From: Thalassobaculum sp. OXR-137
Lineage (GTDB): Bacteria > Pseudomonadota > Alphaproteobacteria > Thalassobaculales > Thalassobaculaceae
Assembly (NCBI RefSeq): GCF_034377285.1
Contig: NZ_CP139715.1
Span: forward strand, 1,054,001-1,118,000
DNA: 64,000 bases
Direction of reading: 5' to 3'
Both the position numbers and the translations under genes were made by a program. Positions 9,151-18,209 of the stretch are shown piece by piece (position 1 is the first letter of the stretch; every line of letters begins with the position of its first letter). The notes below the pieces were generated by a model, which worked only from the letters and a program-made list of their open reading frames with translations, was not told where the DNA came from and did no database searches.

Positions 9151-10458
9151 TCACTTGATCCGGAACCGGTTCCGCAGCCCGAGACCGATCAGAAACAGGA
9201 AGATCAGCCCGAAGACCCCTTCCACCGCGCTGATGGTGTAGAGGGTGGTGAGGCAGTCGAGATATTCAGGTGCTCCCTCGTCCATCGGGCACAAGCCCTT
9301 GGTCATGATCTCCCGCCCAAGAACGGCCTGGCCGGCGAAGGGAACCACATTCACGAAGGCGGCCACCTTTGCCGCAGTACTGAAGTCGATGAGGCCTCTG
9401 GCGAGCATGTCGGGAAGATCCGTCATCGCCTCGAAGGCGAAGAGCGCGAAGAGGATCGTCACCATGAGCCATCCCAAGGGGCGGAGCACGCTCTGCCCGA
9501 AGTCCGAGACCCAGCCATATCCAAAGTTCAGGACGAGACCCGGCCAGTGGAGCGGGTTTGCCAGCTTGAGCGTATGGAACCGCTTTGCCTTCGTCTCGAG
9601 GGCGAAGAGGCGTAGTTCCAGTTCGTGATCATGGGTGTCGGCGGCGAGCTGCTTCAACCGCCGGAACCGCGCTTCGCCGTCGCCGACGTCACATTTCCCC
9701 GAAATCCAGTTCGAGCACGGGTATCGGAAGGTCGACCCCAGAAACGAGGGTGGTTGCGAAAACGATGTTGAGGTCAGGTTCGGCGGAAAATTGAAATCGA
9801 TAGCGGTGAAATAGGCATGACCCTCAATCTCTGCACTATGAGCGAAAAGTGAGCCGGCAACCCTTGCTCCATTAAGCTGCCAAACGGATTTCATCCTCGC
9901 ACTGTTGAAGGAGCAGGCGTCGGCGAATGTGGTCTCTCTGAAGTCGGCGTCGGCAGAGAATATGGCCTGGGTGAAGAAGGCGTAATTTGAGAATGTGGTC
10001 TCTCTGAAGTCGGCGTCGGCAGAGAATGTAGCCTGGGTGAAGAAGGCGTAATTTGAGAATGTGGTCTCTCTGAAGTCGGCATCGGCAGAGAATGTGGTCT
10101 GGCTGAAGTCGGCGTAGACGGCGAAAGTGGCCTCTCTGAAATCAGCGTATCCTGAGAATGTGGCCTGGATAAAGTCAGCACCGGCAGAGAATGTGGCCGC
10201 TCTGAAGTCAGCCTTAACCGAGAATCTTGCGTCGCTGAAATCGACTTCGGCCGGAAAAATGAAGTCGCCAAAACCTGAAATCTCGATCTCCTGACCCGAG
10301 AAATCGACCTCGACACGATCTTCCAGCGGTTTCTTTAGCTCGGCTTCAGCCCAAGTGTTCCACGCCTCCTTGCCCAGACGAGCAAGATCGAGCCAGCGCT
10401 TCTGTTCCGCCAGTATGAACGGGTCGGTCTCGCCGTCGCGTGGTGTGGAAGCATCCAT
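9151..10458 (-). CDS. Pentapeptide-repeat membrane protein (Pentapeptide_3 type)
   Basis: The protein has 435 residues. Residues about 50-200 are tandem ADF-x4-F units of the Pentapeptide_3 kind, predicted to fold as a quadrilateral beta helix. The periodicity is 11 residues, and two 22-residue blocks are nearly identical, reflecting a recent 66-bp DNA duplication. After a charged linker the C-terminal third has membrane segments (about 318-336, 370-385, 412-432), so the beta helix is anchored to the inner membrane. No enzyme motif was seen. It stands alone between two palindromic repeats, and its function is unknown. Confidence 0.75.
   Translation of the reverse strand: MDASTPRDGETDPFILAEQKRWLDLARLGKEAWNTWAEAELKKPLEDRVEVDFSGQEIEISGFGDFIFPAEVDFSDARFSVKADFRAATFSAGADFIQATFSGYADFREATFAVYADFSQTTFSADADFRETTFSNYAFFTQATFSADADFRETTFSNYAFFTQAIFSADADFRETTFADACSFNSARMKSVWQLNGARVAGSLFAHSAEIEGHAYFTAIDFNFPPNLTSTSFSQPPSFLGSTFRYPCSNWISGKCDVGDGEARFRRLKQLAADTHDHELELRLFALETKAKRFHTLKLANPLHWPGLVLNFGYGWVSDFGQSVLRPLGWLMVTILFALFAFEAMTDLPDMLARGLIDFSTAAKVAAFVNVVPFAGQAVLGREIMTKGLCPMDEGAPEYLDCLTTLYTISAVEGVFGLIFLFLIGLGLRNRFRIK
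9927..10094. repeat. 66-bp near-identical tandem repeat inside the pentapeptide gene
   Basis: About two and a half copies of a 66-bp unit occur, each made of two related 33-bp halves that code for 11-residue beta-helix coils (SADADFRETTF and SNYAFFTQATF). The copies differ by only a few bases, and the reading frame is kept. Confidence 0.85.
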
Positions 10459-10539
10459 CCCTGCAATCTATGGGGAACCCCTTCTGCCGGGCAAGCACGG
10501 AGCCTCACCACATCCCCTCCGACACTCCCCGGCCTTGTG

Positions 10540-11812
10540 TGTTCAGCCCGGAGAGATAGCGGACAGGTGTTCGGGGAGATGGTTGACACTTTAGGCATGT
10601 GATCAGCGCAGGAGGCTGGGCATGCCGTGGAGAGAGGTGTCTGCCATGGAACAGCGGGTTGAGTTCGTGACGCTGGCGTTGTCTGAAGGGGCGAACCGTC
10701 GGGAGTTGTGCCGGCGTTTTGGGATCAGTGCGCAGACGGGCTACAAGTGGCTACGGCGGTGGCTGGATGGCGCAGACGGGCTGTGTGAGCGGTCTCGGCG
10801 GCCGCATAGGAGCCCGGCGCGGACGGCGGCGGATGTGGAGGCGGCGATCCTGGCGGTGCGCGATGCGCACCCGGCGTGGGGGGCGCGCAAGATCGCGCGC
10901 TGTTTGAGCCGCGACGGTCTTGCCGCACCCGCACCGTCGACGGTGCATGCGGTGCTGCAGCGTCATGGGCGGATCGGTGGCGGGAGCGGCGGCGACAACC
11001 ATCACTACCAGCGCTTCGAGAAGCCGCTGCCGAACCTGCTGTGGCAGATGGACTTCAAGGGCCGGGTGCCGCTGGCCGGGGCCGGCTGGTGCCATCCGCT
11101 GACGGTGATCGACGATCACTCGCGCTACGCGCTTTGCCTTGCCGCCTGCGGTGACCAGCGCACGGCGACGGTGCGCAGCGCTCTGGAAGGGGCCTTTTGC
11201 CGCTATGGCCTGCCCGAGGCGTTCTTCCTCGACAACGGCTCGCCCTGGGGCGGTGGCGTGCCGGGACAGTGGACGCCGCTCGGCGTGTGGCTGCTCAAGC
11301 TCGGCGTGGAGGTCATCCACAGCCGCCCCTACCATCCCCAGTCGCGCGGCAAGAACGAGCGCTTCCACCGCACCCTCAATGCCGAGCTGCTGGCCGGCAA
11401 CCGGTTCCGCGATCTCGCCTGCGCCCAGAGCGCCTTCGATGCCTGGCGCACCGTCTACAATACCCGCAGGCCGCACGAGGCTCTCGGTCAGGAGGTGCCG
11501 GCGACCCGATACACCGTCTCGCCGCGTCCCCTCATCGATCCGCCGCCCGCGATCGTCTATGACGACGGCGAGACGCTGCGCACCGTCAACCAGTCCGCCA
11601 CCATCAGCTTCCGAAACCGCCGCTGGCGCGTGCCCAAGGCCTTCCGCGGCGAACGCGTCGCCATCCGGCCACGCGACCGCGACGGCCCGTTCGGCGTCTT
11701 CTTCGGCGCCAAGCGCATCGCAACCATTGACGTCAACATCGACAAAAACATAATCCCGGAAACCGTCAGCTATGTCTCCGAACAGGCGTCAACCATCTCT
11801 CCGGGCTGAACA
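10540..11812 (+). mobile_element. IS481-family insertion sequence, intact
   Basis: The element is 1273 bp long. Its ends are a perfect 18-bp inverted repeat, TGTTCAGCCCGGAGAGAT at 10540-10557 and its complement at 11795-11812; similarity continues imperfectly to about 48 bp. It is flanked by the direct repeat CCTTGTG (10533-10539 and 11813-11819), a 7-bp target duplication. TGT...ACA ends and a single DDE transposase fit the IS481 family. With perfect ends, a clean target duplication and an open transposase frame, the insertion looks recent and possibly active. Confidence 0.92.
10622..11809 (+). CDS. IS481 family transposase
   Basis: This 395-residue transposase starts at ATG 10622; a second ATG at 10646 is also possible. 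An N-terminal helix-turn-helix (about residues 14-50, RRELCRRFGISAQTGYKWLRRW) is followed by a second winged-helix segment. The rve integrase core comes next, with the catalytic triad visible as MDFKG (first Asp), FLDNGSPW (second Asp) and GKNERFHRT (Glu). The stop codon lies inside the right inverted repeat, as in many compact insertion sequences. No frameshift is present. Confidence 0.93.
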   Translation: MPWREVSAMEQRVEFVTLALSEGANRRELCRRFGISAQTGYKWLRRWLDGADGLCERSRRPHRSPARTAADVEAAILAVRDAHPAWGARKIARCLSRDGLAAPAPSTVHAVLQRHGRIGGGSGGDNHHYQRFEKPLPNLLWQMDFKGRVPLAGAGWCHPLTVIDDHSRYALCLAACGDQRTATVRSALEGAFCRYGLPEAFFLDNGSPWGGGVPGQWTPLGVWLLKLGVEVIHSRPYHPQSRGKNERFHRTLNAELLAGNRFRDLACAQSAFDAWRTVYNTRRPHEALGQEVPATRYTVSPRPLIDPPPAIVYDDGETLRTVNQSATISFRNRRWRVPKAFRGERVAIRPRDRDGPFGVFFGAKRIATIDVNIDKNIIPETVSYVSEQASTISPG

Positions 11813-12045
11813 CCTTGTGCCGGGGCAACCCGGTGAGCTAGGGCGGGCGCCACAGGATAATCTCGAACCTCGACCGCGCGGATCGGATTATCCCGGAACA
11901 AGTCCGGCGAGTGCGTGAAGGGAGAAGGGGAAAGGTGCCGGGCAAGCATGGCGCACATCGCCCCACTGGACCCGCCGCACCTTGCCGCTCCCCCGCCCGC
12001 GTGATAGCTCAAATGTCTGACCATTTACCGTGCGAAGGGGCGTCG

Positions 12046-12876
12046 ATGGCCCAGGGTGATGCTTCACAATCCGGCTCGCAGGCCGCCGCTGCCGCCAAGT
12101 CCCCAAAGGTCGGGCTGTTCGTCACCTGCCTGGTCGACATGTTCCGGCCGTCCATCGGCTTCGCCGCGCTGAAGCTGCTGGAGGATGCCGGCTGCACCGT
12201 CATCGTGCCGGCGGAGCAGACCTGCTGCGGCCAGCCGGCCTTCAATTCCGGCGACAACAAGGACACCCGCGCCGTCGCCGCCCAGGTGATTGAGGCCTTC
12301 GAAGGGCTGGACTACGTGGTCGCCCCGTCCGGCTCCTGCGCCGGGATGATCCGCGAGCATTACCCGGAGCTGTTCGCCGACGACCCGGCCATGGCCCAGC
12401 GCGCCCAGCATGTGGCCAAGCGGACCTACGAGCTGACCTCCTTCCTGGTCGACGTGCTCGGCGTCACCTCGGTCGATGCCGAGATGGCCGGCACCGTCAC
12501 CTATCACGACAGCTGCTCCGGCCTGCGCGAGCTGGAGGTGAAGGCCCAGCCGCGCCGGCTGCTCGCCGGGGTGAAGGGGCTGAGCGTCACCGAACTGCCG
12601 GGGGCGGAGGTGTGCTGCGGCTTCGGCGGTACCTTCTGCGTCAAGTATCCGGAGATCTCCGACAAGATGGTCACCAACAAGGCCGAGGAGATCGTCGCCA
12701 CCGGTGCGGATACCCTGCTGGCCGGCGATCTCGGCTGCCTGCTGAACATGGCCGGCAAACTGAAGCGCCTGGGGGCCGAGACCAAGGTGCGCCACGTGGC
12801 CGAGGTGCTGGCCGGCATGACCGACACGCCCGCCATCGGCGACCCTGCCGCCTCCCTGTCCACCAAGGAGCGCTGA
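12046..12876 (+). CDS. lutA: L-lactate utilization protein LutA (CCG-domain Fe-S subunit)
   Basis: The 276-residue protein has two CCG-type cysteine modules: TCCGQPAFNSGD near residue 55 with SGSCAGM downstream, and YHDSCSGLRE plus VCCGFGGTFCVKYPEIS in the second half. These bind the special iron-sulfur clusters of the LutA/GlpC family. With LutB and LutC it forms the NAD-independent complex that oxidises L-lactate to pyruvate. The ATG at 12046 is chosen because GAAGGGG precedes it; an ATG at 12013 is possible. lutB follows 3 bases after the stop. Confidence 0.9.
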   Translation: MAQGDASQSGSQAAAAAKSPKVGLFVTCLVDMFRPSIGFAALKLLEDAGCTVIVPAEQTCCGQPAFNSGDNKDTRAVAAQVIEAFEGLDYVVAPSGSCAGMIREHYPELFADDPAMAQRAQHVAKRTYELTSFLVDVLGVTSVDAEMAGTVTYHDSCSGLRELEVKAQPRRLLAGVKGLSVTELPGAEVCCGFGGTFCVKYPEISDKMVTNKAEEIVATGADTLLAGDLGCLLNMAGKLKRLGAETKVRHVAEVLAGMTDTPAIGDPAASLSTKER

Positions 12877-12879
12877 GCC

Positions 12880-14310
12880 ATGCAGTCCACATCCAGGAAC
12901 TTCAAGGACAACGCCCACAAGGCGCTGAACGACGCGACCCTGCAGCGCGCGCTGCTGAACGTGAAGTCCGGCTTCCAGGAGAACCGGGCCCGCACGGTCG
13001 CCGGTCTGCCGGAATTCGAGCAGCTCCGCGATGCCGGCCGCGACATCAAGAATCACGTGCTGGCCAACCTGGACTTCTACCTGGAGCGGTTCGAGGAGAA
13101 CGTCACCGCCAATGGCGGCCACGTGCACTGGTGCCGGACCCCGGCCGAGGCGCGCGAGACGATCCTGGAGATCTGCAAGCGCCGCGAGGCGAAGACCGTC
13201 ACTAAGGGCAAGTCCATGGTGGCCGAGGAGATCGGCCTCAACGACTACCTGGAGAAGAACGGCGTCGAGCCGATCGAGACGGATCTGGGCGAGTACATCA
13301 TCCAGCTCCGCCACGAGCCGCCGAGCCACATCATCGCGCCGGCGATCCACGTGACCCGCGAGCAGATCGCCGAGGATTTCCGGCGGGAACACAAGGACCT
13401 CGACCCGAACCGCCGGCTGGAGATCCCGCAGGACTTCACCGACGAGGCGCGAGCCAAGCTGCGCGAGCGCTATTTCGCCGCCGATGTCGGCATCACCGGC
13501 GCGAACTTCCTCATTGCCGAGACCGGCTCCACGGTCATCGTGACCAACGAGGGCAACGGCGACATGACCCAGCTCCTGGGCAAGGCGCATGTGGTCATCG
13601 CCAGCCTGGAGAAGATCGTCCCGACCCTGGAGGACGCTTCCACCATCCTGCGCCTGCTGGCCCGCTCGGCGACGGGGCAGGAAATGTCGGTCTACACCTC
13701 CTTCTCCACCGGCCCGCGCCGCTCGGAGGATATGGACGGGCCGGAGGAATTCCACGTGGTCCTGCTGGACAACGGCCGCAGCGCCATGTTGGGCACCGAG
13801 TTCCAGGACATGCTGCGCTGCATCCGCTGTGCGGCCTGCATGAACCACTGCCCGGTCTATGCCGCGGTGGGAGGACACGCCTATGGCTGGGTCTATCCGG
13901 GACCGATGGGTTCGGTGCTGACCCCGTCGCTGATCGGCGTGGAGGAGGCCGGCCACCTGCCGAACGCCTCGACCTTCTGCGGGCGCTGCGAGAGCGTCTG
14001 CCCGATGTGCATCCCGCTACCGAAAATGATGCGTCACTACCGCCAGCGCGAATTCGAAAAAGGCCTTTCTCCCCAAAAGGCTAGGGCGGGACTGTCGCTA
14101 TGGTCCTACTTCGCTACCCGGCCGAAGCTGTATCGCCTGGCCACGCGGCTGGCTTCTGGCCTGCTGGGCAAGCTCGGAAAGGTTAACGGGAGGTTTACCA
14201 GTCTGCCGCTGGCCGGCGGCTGGACCTCCGTCCGCGACATGCCCGCCCCCGAGGGCAAGACCTTCCACGACCTCTACCGCGAACGCCAGGCGAAGGGAGG
14301 CCGGGCATGA
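12880..14310 (+). CDS. lutB: L-lactate utilization iron-sulfur protein LutB
   Basis: The 476-residue protein has an N-terminal LutB/LUD-like domain (about 70-300, with TKGKSMVAEEIGL and ETGSTVIVTNEGNGD). Two ferredoxin-type motifs follow, CIRCAACMNHCPVY near 323 and CGRCESVCPMCIPLP near 370, each able to hold a [4Fe-4S] cluster. The C-terminal domain of unknown structure is typical. It links the LutA and LutC partners in L-lactate oxidation. It starts right after lutA, and its stop overlaps the lutC start by four bases. Confidence 0.93.
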   Translation: MQSTSRNFKDNAHKALNDATLQRALLNVKSGFQENRARTVAGLPEFEQLRDAGRDIKNHVLANLDFYLERFEENVTANGGHVHWCRTPAEARETILEICKRREAKTVTKGKSMVAEEIGLNDYLEKNGVEPIETDLGEYIIQLRHEPPSHIIAPAIHVTREQIAEDFRREHKDLDPNRRLEIPQDFTDEARAKLRERYFAADVGITGANFLIAETGSTVIVTNEGNGDMTQLLGKAHVVIASLEKIVPTLEDASTILRLLARSATGQEMSVYTSFSTGPRRSEDMDGPEEFHVVLLDNGRSAMLGTEFQDMLRCIRCAACMNHCPVYAAVGGHAYGWVYPGPMGSVLTPSLIGVEEAGHLPNASTFCGRCESVCPMCIPLPKMMRHYRQREFEKGLSPQKARAGLSLWSYFATRPKLYRLATRLASGLLGKLGKVNGRFTSLPLAGGWTSVRDMPAPEGKTFHDLYRERQAKGGRA

Positions 14311-14996
14311 GCGCGCGCGACGATATTCTCGGCTCGATCCGCAAGTCTCTCGGCCGCGAAGCGCTGTCCGGCGAGCCGGCGGCCCAGCTCCGCCAGCGCC
14401 TGGCCCAGCCGAAACGCAATCTGATCCCCGACCGCACGGCCGGTCGCGACACCGCCGGCCTGACCGCCCTGTTCGCCGACAAGGCGCGGGAATTCGCCTG
14501 CACGGTGGACGAGGTGGACAGCCTGGATGCCGTGCCGGAGGCGGTACGCGCCTATCTGTCCCGCGAGAACCTGCCGGCCCGAATCGTGCAGGCGCCTGCG
14601 CTTTCCGATGGTCTGGACTGGTCGAAGACGCCGACCCTGGAGATCAAGACCGGCACCTCCGACGGCTCGGAGGATACCAGCGTCACCCCGGTCTTCGCCG
14701 CCGTGGCCGAGACCGGCACCCTGATGCTGACCTCCGATGCGAGCACGCCGACGGGCCTGAATTTCCTGCCGGAAAATCACATCGCCGTGGTCCGCCGCAG
14801 CCAGATGGTCGGCCCGCTGGAGGATGCCTGGGCCCGGTTCCGCGCCGCGCGGGCGAAGGCGGATAGCGACGGGTTCACCATGCCGCGGACGGTGAACCTG
14901 ATCACCGGCCCGTCGCGCACCGGCGATATCGAGCAGAAGATCCAGATGGGCGCCCACGGCCCGCGCCGCCTGCACGTCATCCTCGTCGCCGATTGA
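14307..14996 (+). CDS. lutC: L-lactate utilization protein LutC (LUD domain)
   Basis: This 229-residue protein is a LUD-domain protein. The conserved segments are ETGTLMLTSDA near residue 135, the LNFLPENHIAVV stretch, and the C-terminal ITGPSRTGDIEQKIQMGAHGPRRLHVILV, which is diagnostic for LutC/YkgG. It starts at an ATG overlapping the lutB stop. It completes lutABC; no lactate permease or LutR-type regulator is seen beside it. Confidence 0.93.
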   Translation: MSARDDILGSIRKSLGREALSGEPAAQLRQRLAQPKRNLIPDRTAGRDTAGLTALFADKAREFACTVDEVDSLDAVPEAVRAYLSRENLPARIVQAPALSDGLDWSKTPTLEIKTGTSDGSEDTSVTPVFAAVAETGTLMLTSDASTPTGLNFLPENHIAVVRRSQMVGPLEDAWARFRAARAKADSDGFTMPRTVNLITGPSRTGDIEQKIQMGAHGPRRLHVILVAD

Positions 14997-15013
14997 GGCG
15001 CGGGAGGGCCGGC

Positions 15014-15685
15014 GTGCGCAAACCCCGGCGACCCAGCACGGAAGAACTGGATCTGTTCGGCAAGGTCCTCAAGGACGCCACCCGGATCGAGAGCGACCGC
15101 CATGCCGAGCATGCGGTGACCCCGGAACCCCTGCCCGAACCGGTTCCCGAAAAACCCGCAACCCTGCAGAAACCTGCGGGACACAAGCGGGTGAGGGGAA
15201 CACCGCCGGCGCCGCAGCCGGTGCCGGAAATCGTGCCGTCCGACCTTCAGGATCACATCCATGGCGGCGCGCCGGGGATGGACCGGCGGCTGCAGCTTCG
15301 CCTGAAGCGCGGCCAGTTGCCGATCGAGGCACGGATCGACCTGCACGGGCTCACCCGGGAGAAGGCGCATGTGGCGCTGAACGGTTTCCTCGCCCGGCAG
15401 GAAGCGCTGGGGCGGCGCTGCGTTCTGGTGATCACCGGCAAGGGGCGGCCGGACTGGCAGGCGCCGGGATACGACGTGCCTTGGGGACGGGACGCCCGCG
15501 AGATCGGCGTGATCCGCCGCGCCCTGCCCGGCTGGCTCGGCGATTATCCGAACAAGGAACGCATCCTCGCCTTCACCCCGGCCCAGCCGCAGGACGGCGG
15601 CAAGGGTGCATGGTACGTGCTGCTGCGCCGGCGCCGGGACCGGACCCGCCCCAGACCCGATTTCGACGGGATGGACGAGCTGTGA
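15014..15685 (+). CDS. Smr domain protein
   Basis: The GTG start at 15014 is preferred because GGGAGG lies 6 bases upstream; a TTG at 14993 overlapping lutC would add seven residues. The 223-residue protein has a polar, proline-rich N-terminal half. The C-terminal Smr domain (about 95-205) shows RIDLHGLTREKA and the VLVITGKG loop, followed by the late YVLLRRRR strand. Smr domains are related to the MutS2 C-terminus and have nicking or RNA-cleaving activity in tested members. An XRE-type regulator gene overlaps its stop. Confidence 0.87.
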   Translation: MRKPRRPSTEELDLFGKVLKDATRIESDRHAEHAVTPEPLPEPVPEKPATLQKPAGHKRVRGTPPAPQPVPEIVPSDLQDHIHGGAPGMDRRLQLRLKRGQLPIEARIDLHGLTREKAHVALNGFLARQEALGRRCVLVITGKGRPDWQAPGYDVPWGRDAREIGVIRRALPGWLGDYPNKERILAFTPAQPQDGGKGAWYVLLRRRRDRTRPRPDFDGMDEL

Positions 15686-16035
15686 CCCCGCTCGGCCGAC
15701 GGCTGCGGGATCTGCGCGAGGCCCGGGGCCTGACCCTGGCGGTCATGGCCGAGGGGCTTGGAGTGTCGGCCGCCTATCTCTCCGCCGTCGAGCACGGCAA
15801 GCGGGCGCGGCCCCGATCCGGCTTTCTGGAGCTGGTGAATGCCTGCCTGAACCTGGACTGGGAAGAGGCGGAGGAACTGCGCCGCCTGTCGGAGATCTCC
15901 CGCCCCCGAGTGGTGCTGGATACCGGCGGCCTGAGTCCCAAGGCGACGGAGCTGGCGAACCTGCTGGCGGTGCGGATCCGGGAGCTGGACGACAGCCGGA
16001 TCGATACCCTGCTGGCAGAGCTGCGGGATCCGTAA
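15682..16035 (+). CDS. XRE-family helix-turn-helix transcriptional regulator
   Basis: A GTG at 15682 overlaps the Smr gene stop (GTGA), giving 117 residues. Residues 4-60 form the Cro/CI-type domain: LRDLREARGLTLAVMAEGLGVSAAYLSAVEHGKRARP. The C-terminal half is helical with no recognised domain. Smr followed by this regulator is a common alphaproteobacterial pair. The target is unknown, and no obvious operator dyad was seen nearby. Confidence 0.85.
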   Translation: MTPLGRRLRDLREARGLTLAVMAEGLGVSAAYLSAVEHGKRARPRSGFLELVNACLNLDWEEAEELRRLSEISRPRVVLDTGGLSPKATELANLLAVRIRELDDSRIDTLLAELRDP

Positions 16036-16052
16036 ATTCATTTCAAGCGGAG

Positions 16053-16199
16053 ATGGAATTAACCGGGAGTGGTTTTGAAGATACTTTGCTTTTATACAGA
16101 ACTGGGCCGTCGGTATTTTCATTATCAATCCGATATGAAGCCGTTCCGCTTAGTGAATTAAGAAAATTAATTTCAACTATTTATGGCGCGCTTATATAG
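16053..16199 (+). CDS. Small hypothetical protein (48 residues), first gene of an AT-richer pair
   Basis: The frame starts at ATG 16053 and ends six bases before the next gene. The peptide (MELTGSGFEDTLLLYRTGP... ending STIYGALI) has a mixed, protein-like composition. It lies in DNA clearly AT-richer than its surroundings, which argues for recent acquisition. A purine-rich AGCGGAG abuts the start, so the ribosome binding site is poor. I know no family for it. It could be the small partner, for example an antidote or adaptor, of the following 148-residue protein; that is inference only. Confidence 0.45.
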   Translation: MELTGSGFEDTLLLYRTGPSVFSLSIRYEAVPLSELRKLISTIYGALI

Positions 16200-16204
16200 G
16201 TGCG

Positions 16205-16651
16205 GTGGACGAAGCAGAACTTATTCGCCTTCTCACAGGCGAAAGAACCGAGCCAATTTTTGTGTGCCGCATTTCGGATCGCGTCGCGATAGCGATTGGC
16301 GCAATCACGACGGCTGTTTGGTTGTCCCGATATACCATCGAAAAACAAGAATCGAAGCACTATAGCGAAACACAGCATCCATATAGAATGGCTCCCTTGA
16401 CTATCGGCCAAGGATTTGTGCGCATTGAAGCACCGCACCACGCTATATTCATTTATCACTACAAAGATGGCCCACAAATAAAATCCTATAAGGCCGTAGT
16501 CAAAGCAACGAAGGATGGAGCCGAATTGTATCTGGTGTCGATACATAGAGTCGACAGAAGCGGTGTTCGCGCAGCATATAGCCGCTCAAAATCGCTTGCT
16601 ACTCACGAAGCAAGTGGGCGTGAGGTGGGGCCCCCAAAGAACCCCACATAG
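16205..16651 (+). CDS. Hypothetical protein, possible BECR-fold (barnase/RelE-like) nuclease
   Basis: The 148-residue frame starts with GTG at 16205, 5 bases after the 48-residue gene. The N-terminal third is VDEAELIRLLTGE and a hydrophobic IGAITTAVWLSRYTI. The central part has a KHYSETQHPYRM helix-like segment, LTIGQGFVRIE, then strands YKAVVKATKDGAELYLVSIHRV. Lys-His in a helix followed by four strands resembles the phage barnase-EndoU-ColicinE5-RelE-like nuclease families, but I cannot confirm this. Base composition is unlike the conserved neighbours, suggesting transfer. The 244 bases after it, up to the end of hslU, hold nothing I can name. Confidence 0.5.
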   Translation: MDEAELIRLLTGERTEPIFVCRISDRVAIAIGAITTAVWLSRYTIEKQESKHYSETQHPYRMAPLTIGQGFVRIEAPHHAIFIYHYKDGPQIKSYKAVVKATKDGAELYLVSIHRVDRSGVRAAYSRSKSLATHEASGREVGPPKNPT

Positions 16652-16895
16652 CGCTCCGCCGGTCGCCCGGCGTGCTACGGCCTGGGGAATAGCACCGTGT
16701 CGCTCACGCCAGGAATCTTATAACAAAGATTGGGTGTAATATGGATTCTTCTTGCGTCCATTTGTGAGTCTTTAGATTCAAAATTACCCTCGTAGACGCA
16801 ATAAGATTCTCTCCAATGTCGTATATATAGTAGTAGGCGGTGCTCCTAGCCCAAAATATTGGCTCTAGGCGTTCTCGATGACGTCTTGCCTACGC

Positions 16896-18209
16896 CTACA
16901 GGATGAACCGGCTCAGATCGGCGTTCTTGGCCAGTTCGCCGACCCGTTCCTTCACCATGGCGGCGTCCACCGTCACCGTCTGGCCGCTGCGGTCCGAGGC
17001 GGTGAAGCTCACCTCCTCCAGCAGCTTCTCCAGCACCGTGTGCAGCCGCCGCGCGCCGAGATTCTCCACCGTGCGGTTGATCTCCACCGCCATGTCGGCG
17101 AGCGCCTCGATGGCGTCGTCGGTGAAGTCGAGGGTCAGGTCCTCGGTGCCCATCAGCGCCTTGTACTGGGTCACCAGGCTGGCTTCCGGCTCGGTCAGGA
17201 TGCGGCGGAAATCGTCGCGGGTGAGCGCCTTCAGCTCCACCCGGATCGGCAGGCGGCCCTGCAGCTCCGGCAGCAGGTCCGACGGTTTCGCCAGGTGGAA
17301 GGCGCCGGACGCGATGAACAGGATGAAGTCGGTCTTCACCGGCCCGTGCTTGGTGGCGACCGTGGTGCCCTCGATCAGCGGCAGCAGGTCGCGCTGCACA
17401 CCCTCGCGGGACACGTCGCCGCTGCGGCCTTCCTCCGAGCGGGCAATCTTGTCGACCTCGTCCAGGAAGACGATGCCGTTCTGCTCGACCAGATCGATCG
17501 CCTCGCGGGTGACCGCCTCCTCGTCGAGCAGCTTGTCGGCCTCCTGGCGCACCAGGACCTCGTAGCTCTCCGGCACGCTCATCCGCTTGCGCTTGCTCTG
17601 GCCGCCGAAGGCCTTGCCCAGCATGTCGTTGAGGTTCATCACCCCGAGCTGGCCGCCGGGCATGCCGGGAATGTCGAAGGTCGGCATGCCGGCGGGACCG
17701 CCGGTGCTGGTCACGTCGATCTCGATCTCGCGCTCGGCGAGCTGGCCCTCGCGCAGCATCTTGCGGAACTTCTGCCGGGTCTCGGTGCTGGCGCTGTCGC
17801 CGACCAGGGCGTCGATCACCCGTTCCTCGGCCTGCAGCTCCGCCTTGGCATGGACCTCCTTGCGCATCCGCTCGCGGGTCATGGCGATGGCGGATTCCAA
17901 CAGGTCGCGGATGATCGACTCCACGTCGCGGCCGACATAGCCGACCTCCGTGAACTTCGTCGCTTCCACTTTCAGGAACGGCGCGTTGGCCAGCTTGGCG
18001 AGGCGGCGGGCGATCTCGGTCTTGCCGACGCCGGTCGGGCCGATCATCAGGATGTTCTTCGGCAGGATCTCCTCGCGCAGCCCTTCGTCGAGCTGCCGGC
18101 GGCGCCAGCGGTTGCGCAGGGCGATGGCGACCGCGCGCTTGGCGTCATGCTGGCCGATGATGAACCGGTCGAGCTCGGAGACGATCTCTCTGGGGGAAAA
18201 GTCGGTCAT
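16896..18209 (-). CDS. hslU: ATP-dependent protease ATPase subunit HslU (ClpY)
   Basis: The 437-residue AAA+ ATPase has Walker [20 protein letters not shown] near residues 56-74, an I domain (about 110-235), Walker [11 protein letters not shown] near 248, the sensor regions, and the family C-terminus ending in hydrophobic LSRFIL that docks into HslV. It unfolds substrates and feeds them to the HslV peptidase. The start overlaps the hslV stop by four bases. A candidate heat-shock promoter precedes hslV at 18780-18810. Confidence 0.98.
   Translation of the reverse strand: MTDFSPREIVSELDRFIIGQHDAKRAVAIALRNRWRRRQLDEGLREEILPKNILMIGPTGVGKTEIARRLAKLANAPFLKVEATKFTEVGYVGRDVESIIRDLLESAIAMTRERMRKEVHAKAELQAEERVIDALVGDSASTETRQKFRKMLREGQLAEREIEIDVTSTGGPAGMPTFDIPGMPGGQLGVMNLNDMLGKAFGGQSKRKRMSVPESYEVLVRQEADKLLDEEAVTREAIDLVEQNGIVFLDEVDKIARSEEGRSGDVSREGVQRDLLPLIEGTTVATKHGPVKTDFILFIASGAFHLAKPSDLLPELQGRLPIRVELKALTRDDFRRILTEPEASLVTQYKALMGTEDLTLDFTDDAIEALADMAVEINRTVENLGARRLHTVLEKLLEEVSFTASDRSGQTVTVDAAMVKERVGELAKNADLSRFIL

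Larger units (their letters stand above)
10523..11913. repeat. 111-bp palindromic intergenic repeat, copy B, split by an insertion sequence
   Basis: The left piece 10523-10539 starts CACTCCCCGG and the right piece 11820-11913 ends with GGCGAGTG. Removing the insertion sequence and one copy of the duplicated CCTTGTG gives 111 bases aligned end to end with copy A at 9001-9111. The insertion lies exactly in the loop of the left terminal hairpin. Confidence 0.8.

Noticed and set aside
9927-10094. Regular 66-bp repeats considered as a CRISPR array
   Set aside because: The units are contiguous, in frame, without unique spacers, and encode beta-helix coils; no cas gene is present.
12064-13956. 630-codon open frame on the minus strand opposite lutA and lutB
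   Set aside because: Composition is His-, Gln-, Gly- and Val-rich without any motif. The plus-strand genes have clear Fe-S motifs.
16652-16895. Search for a further gene or RNA before hslU
   Set aside because: Only short frames with stops and no clear promoter, terminator or RNA fold were found.
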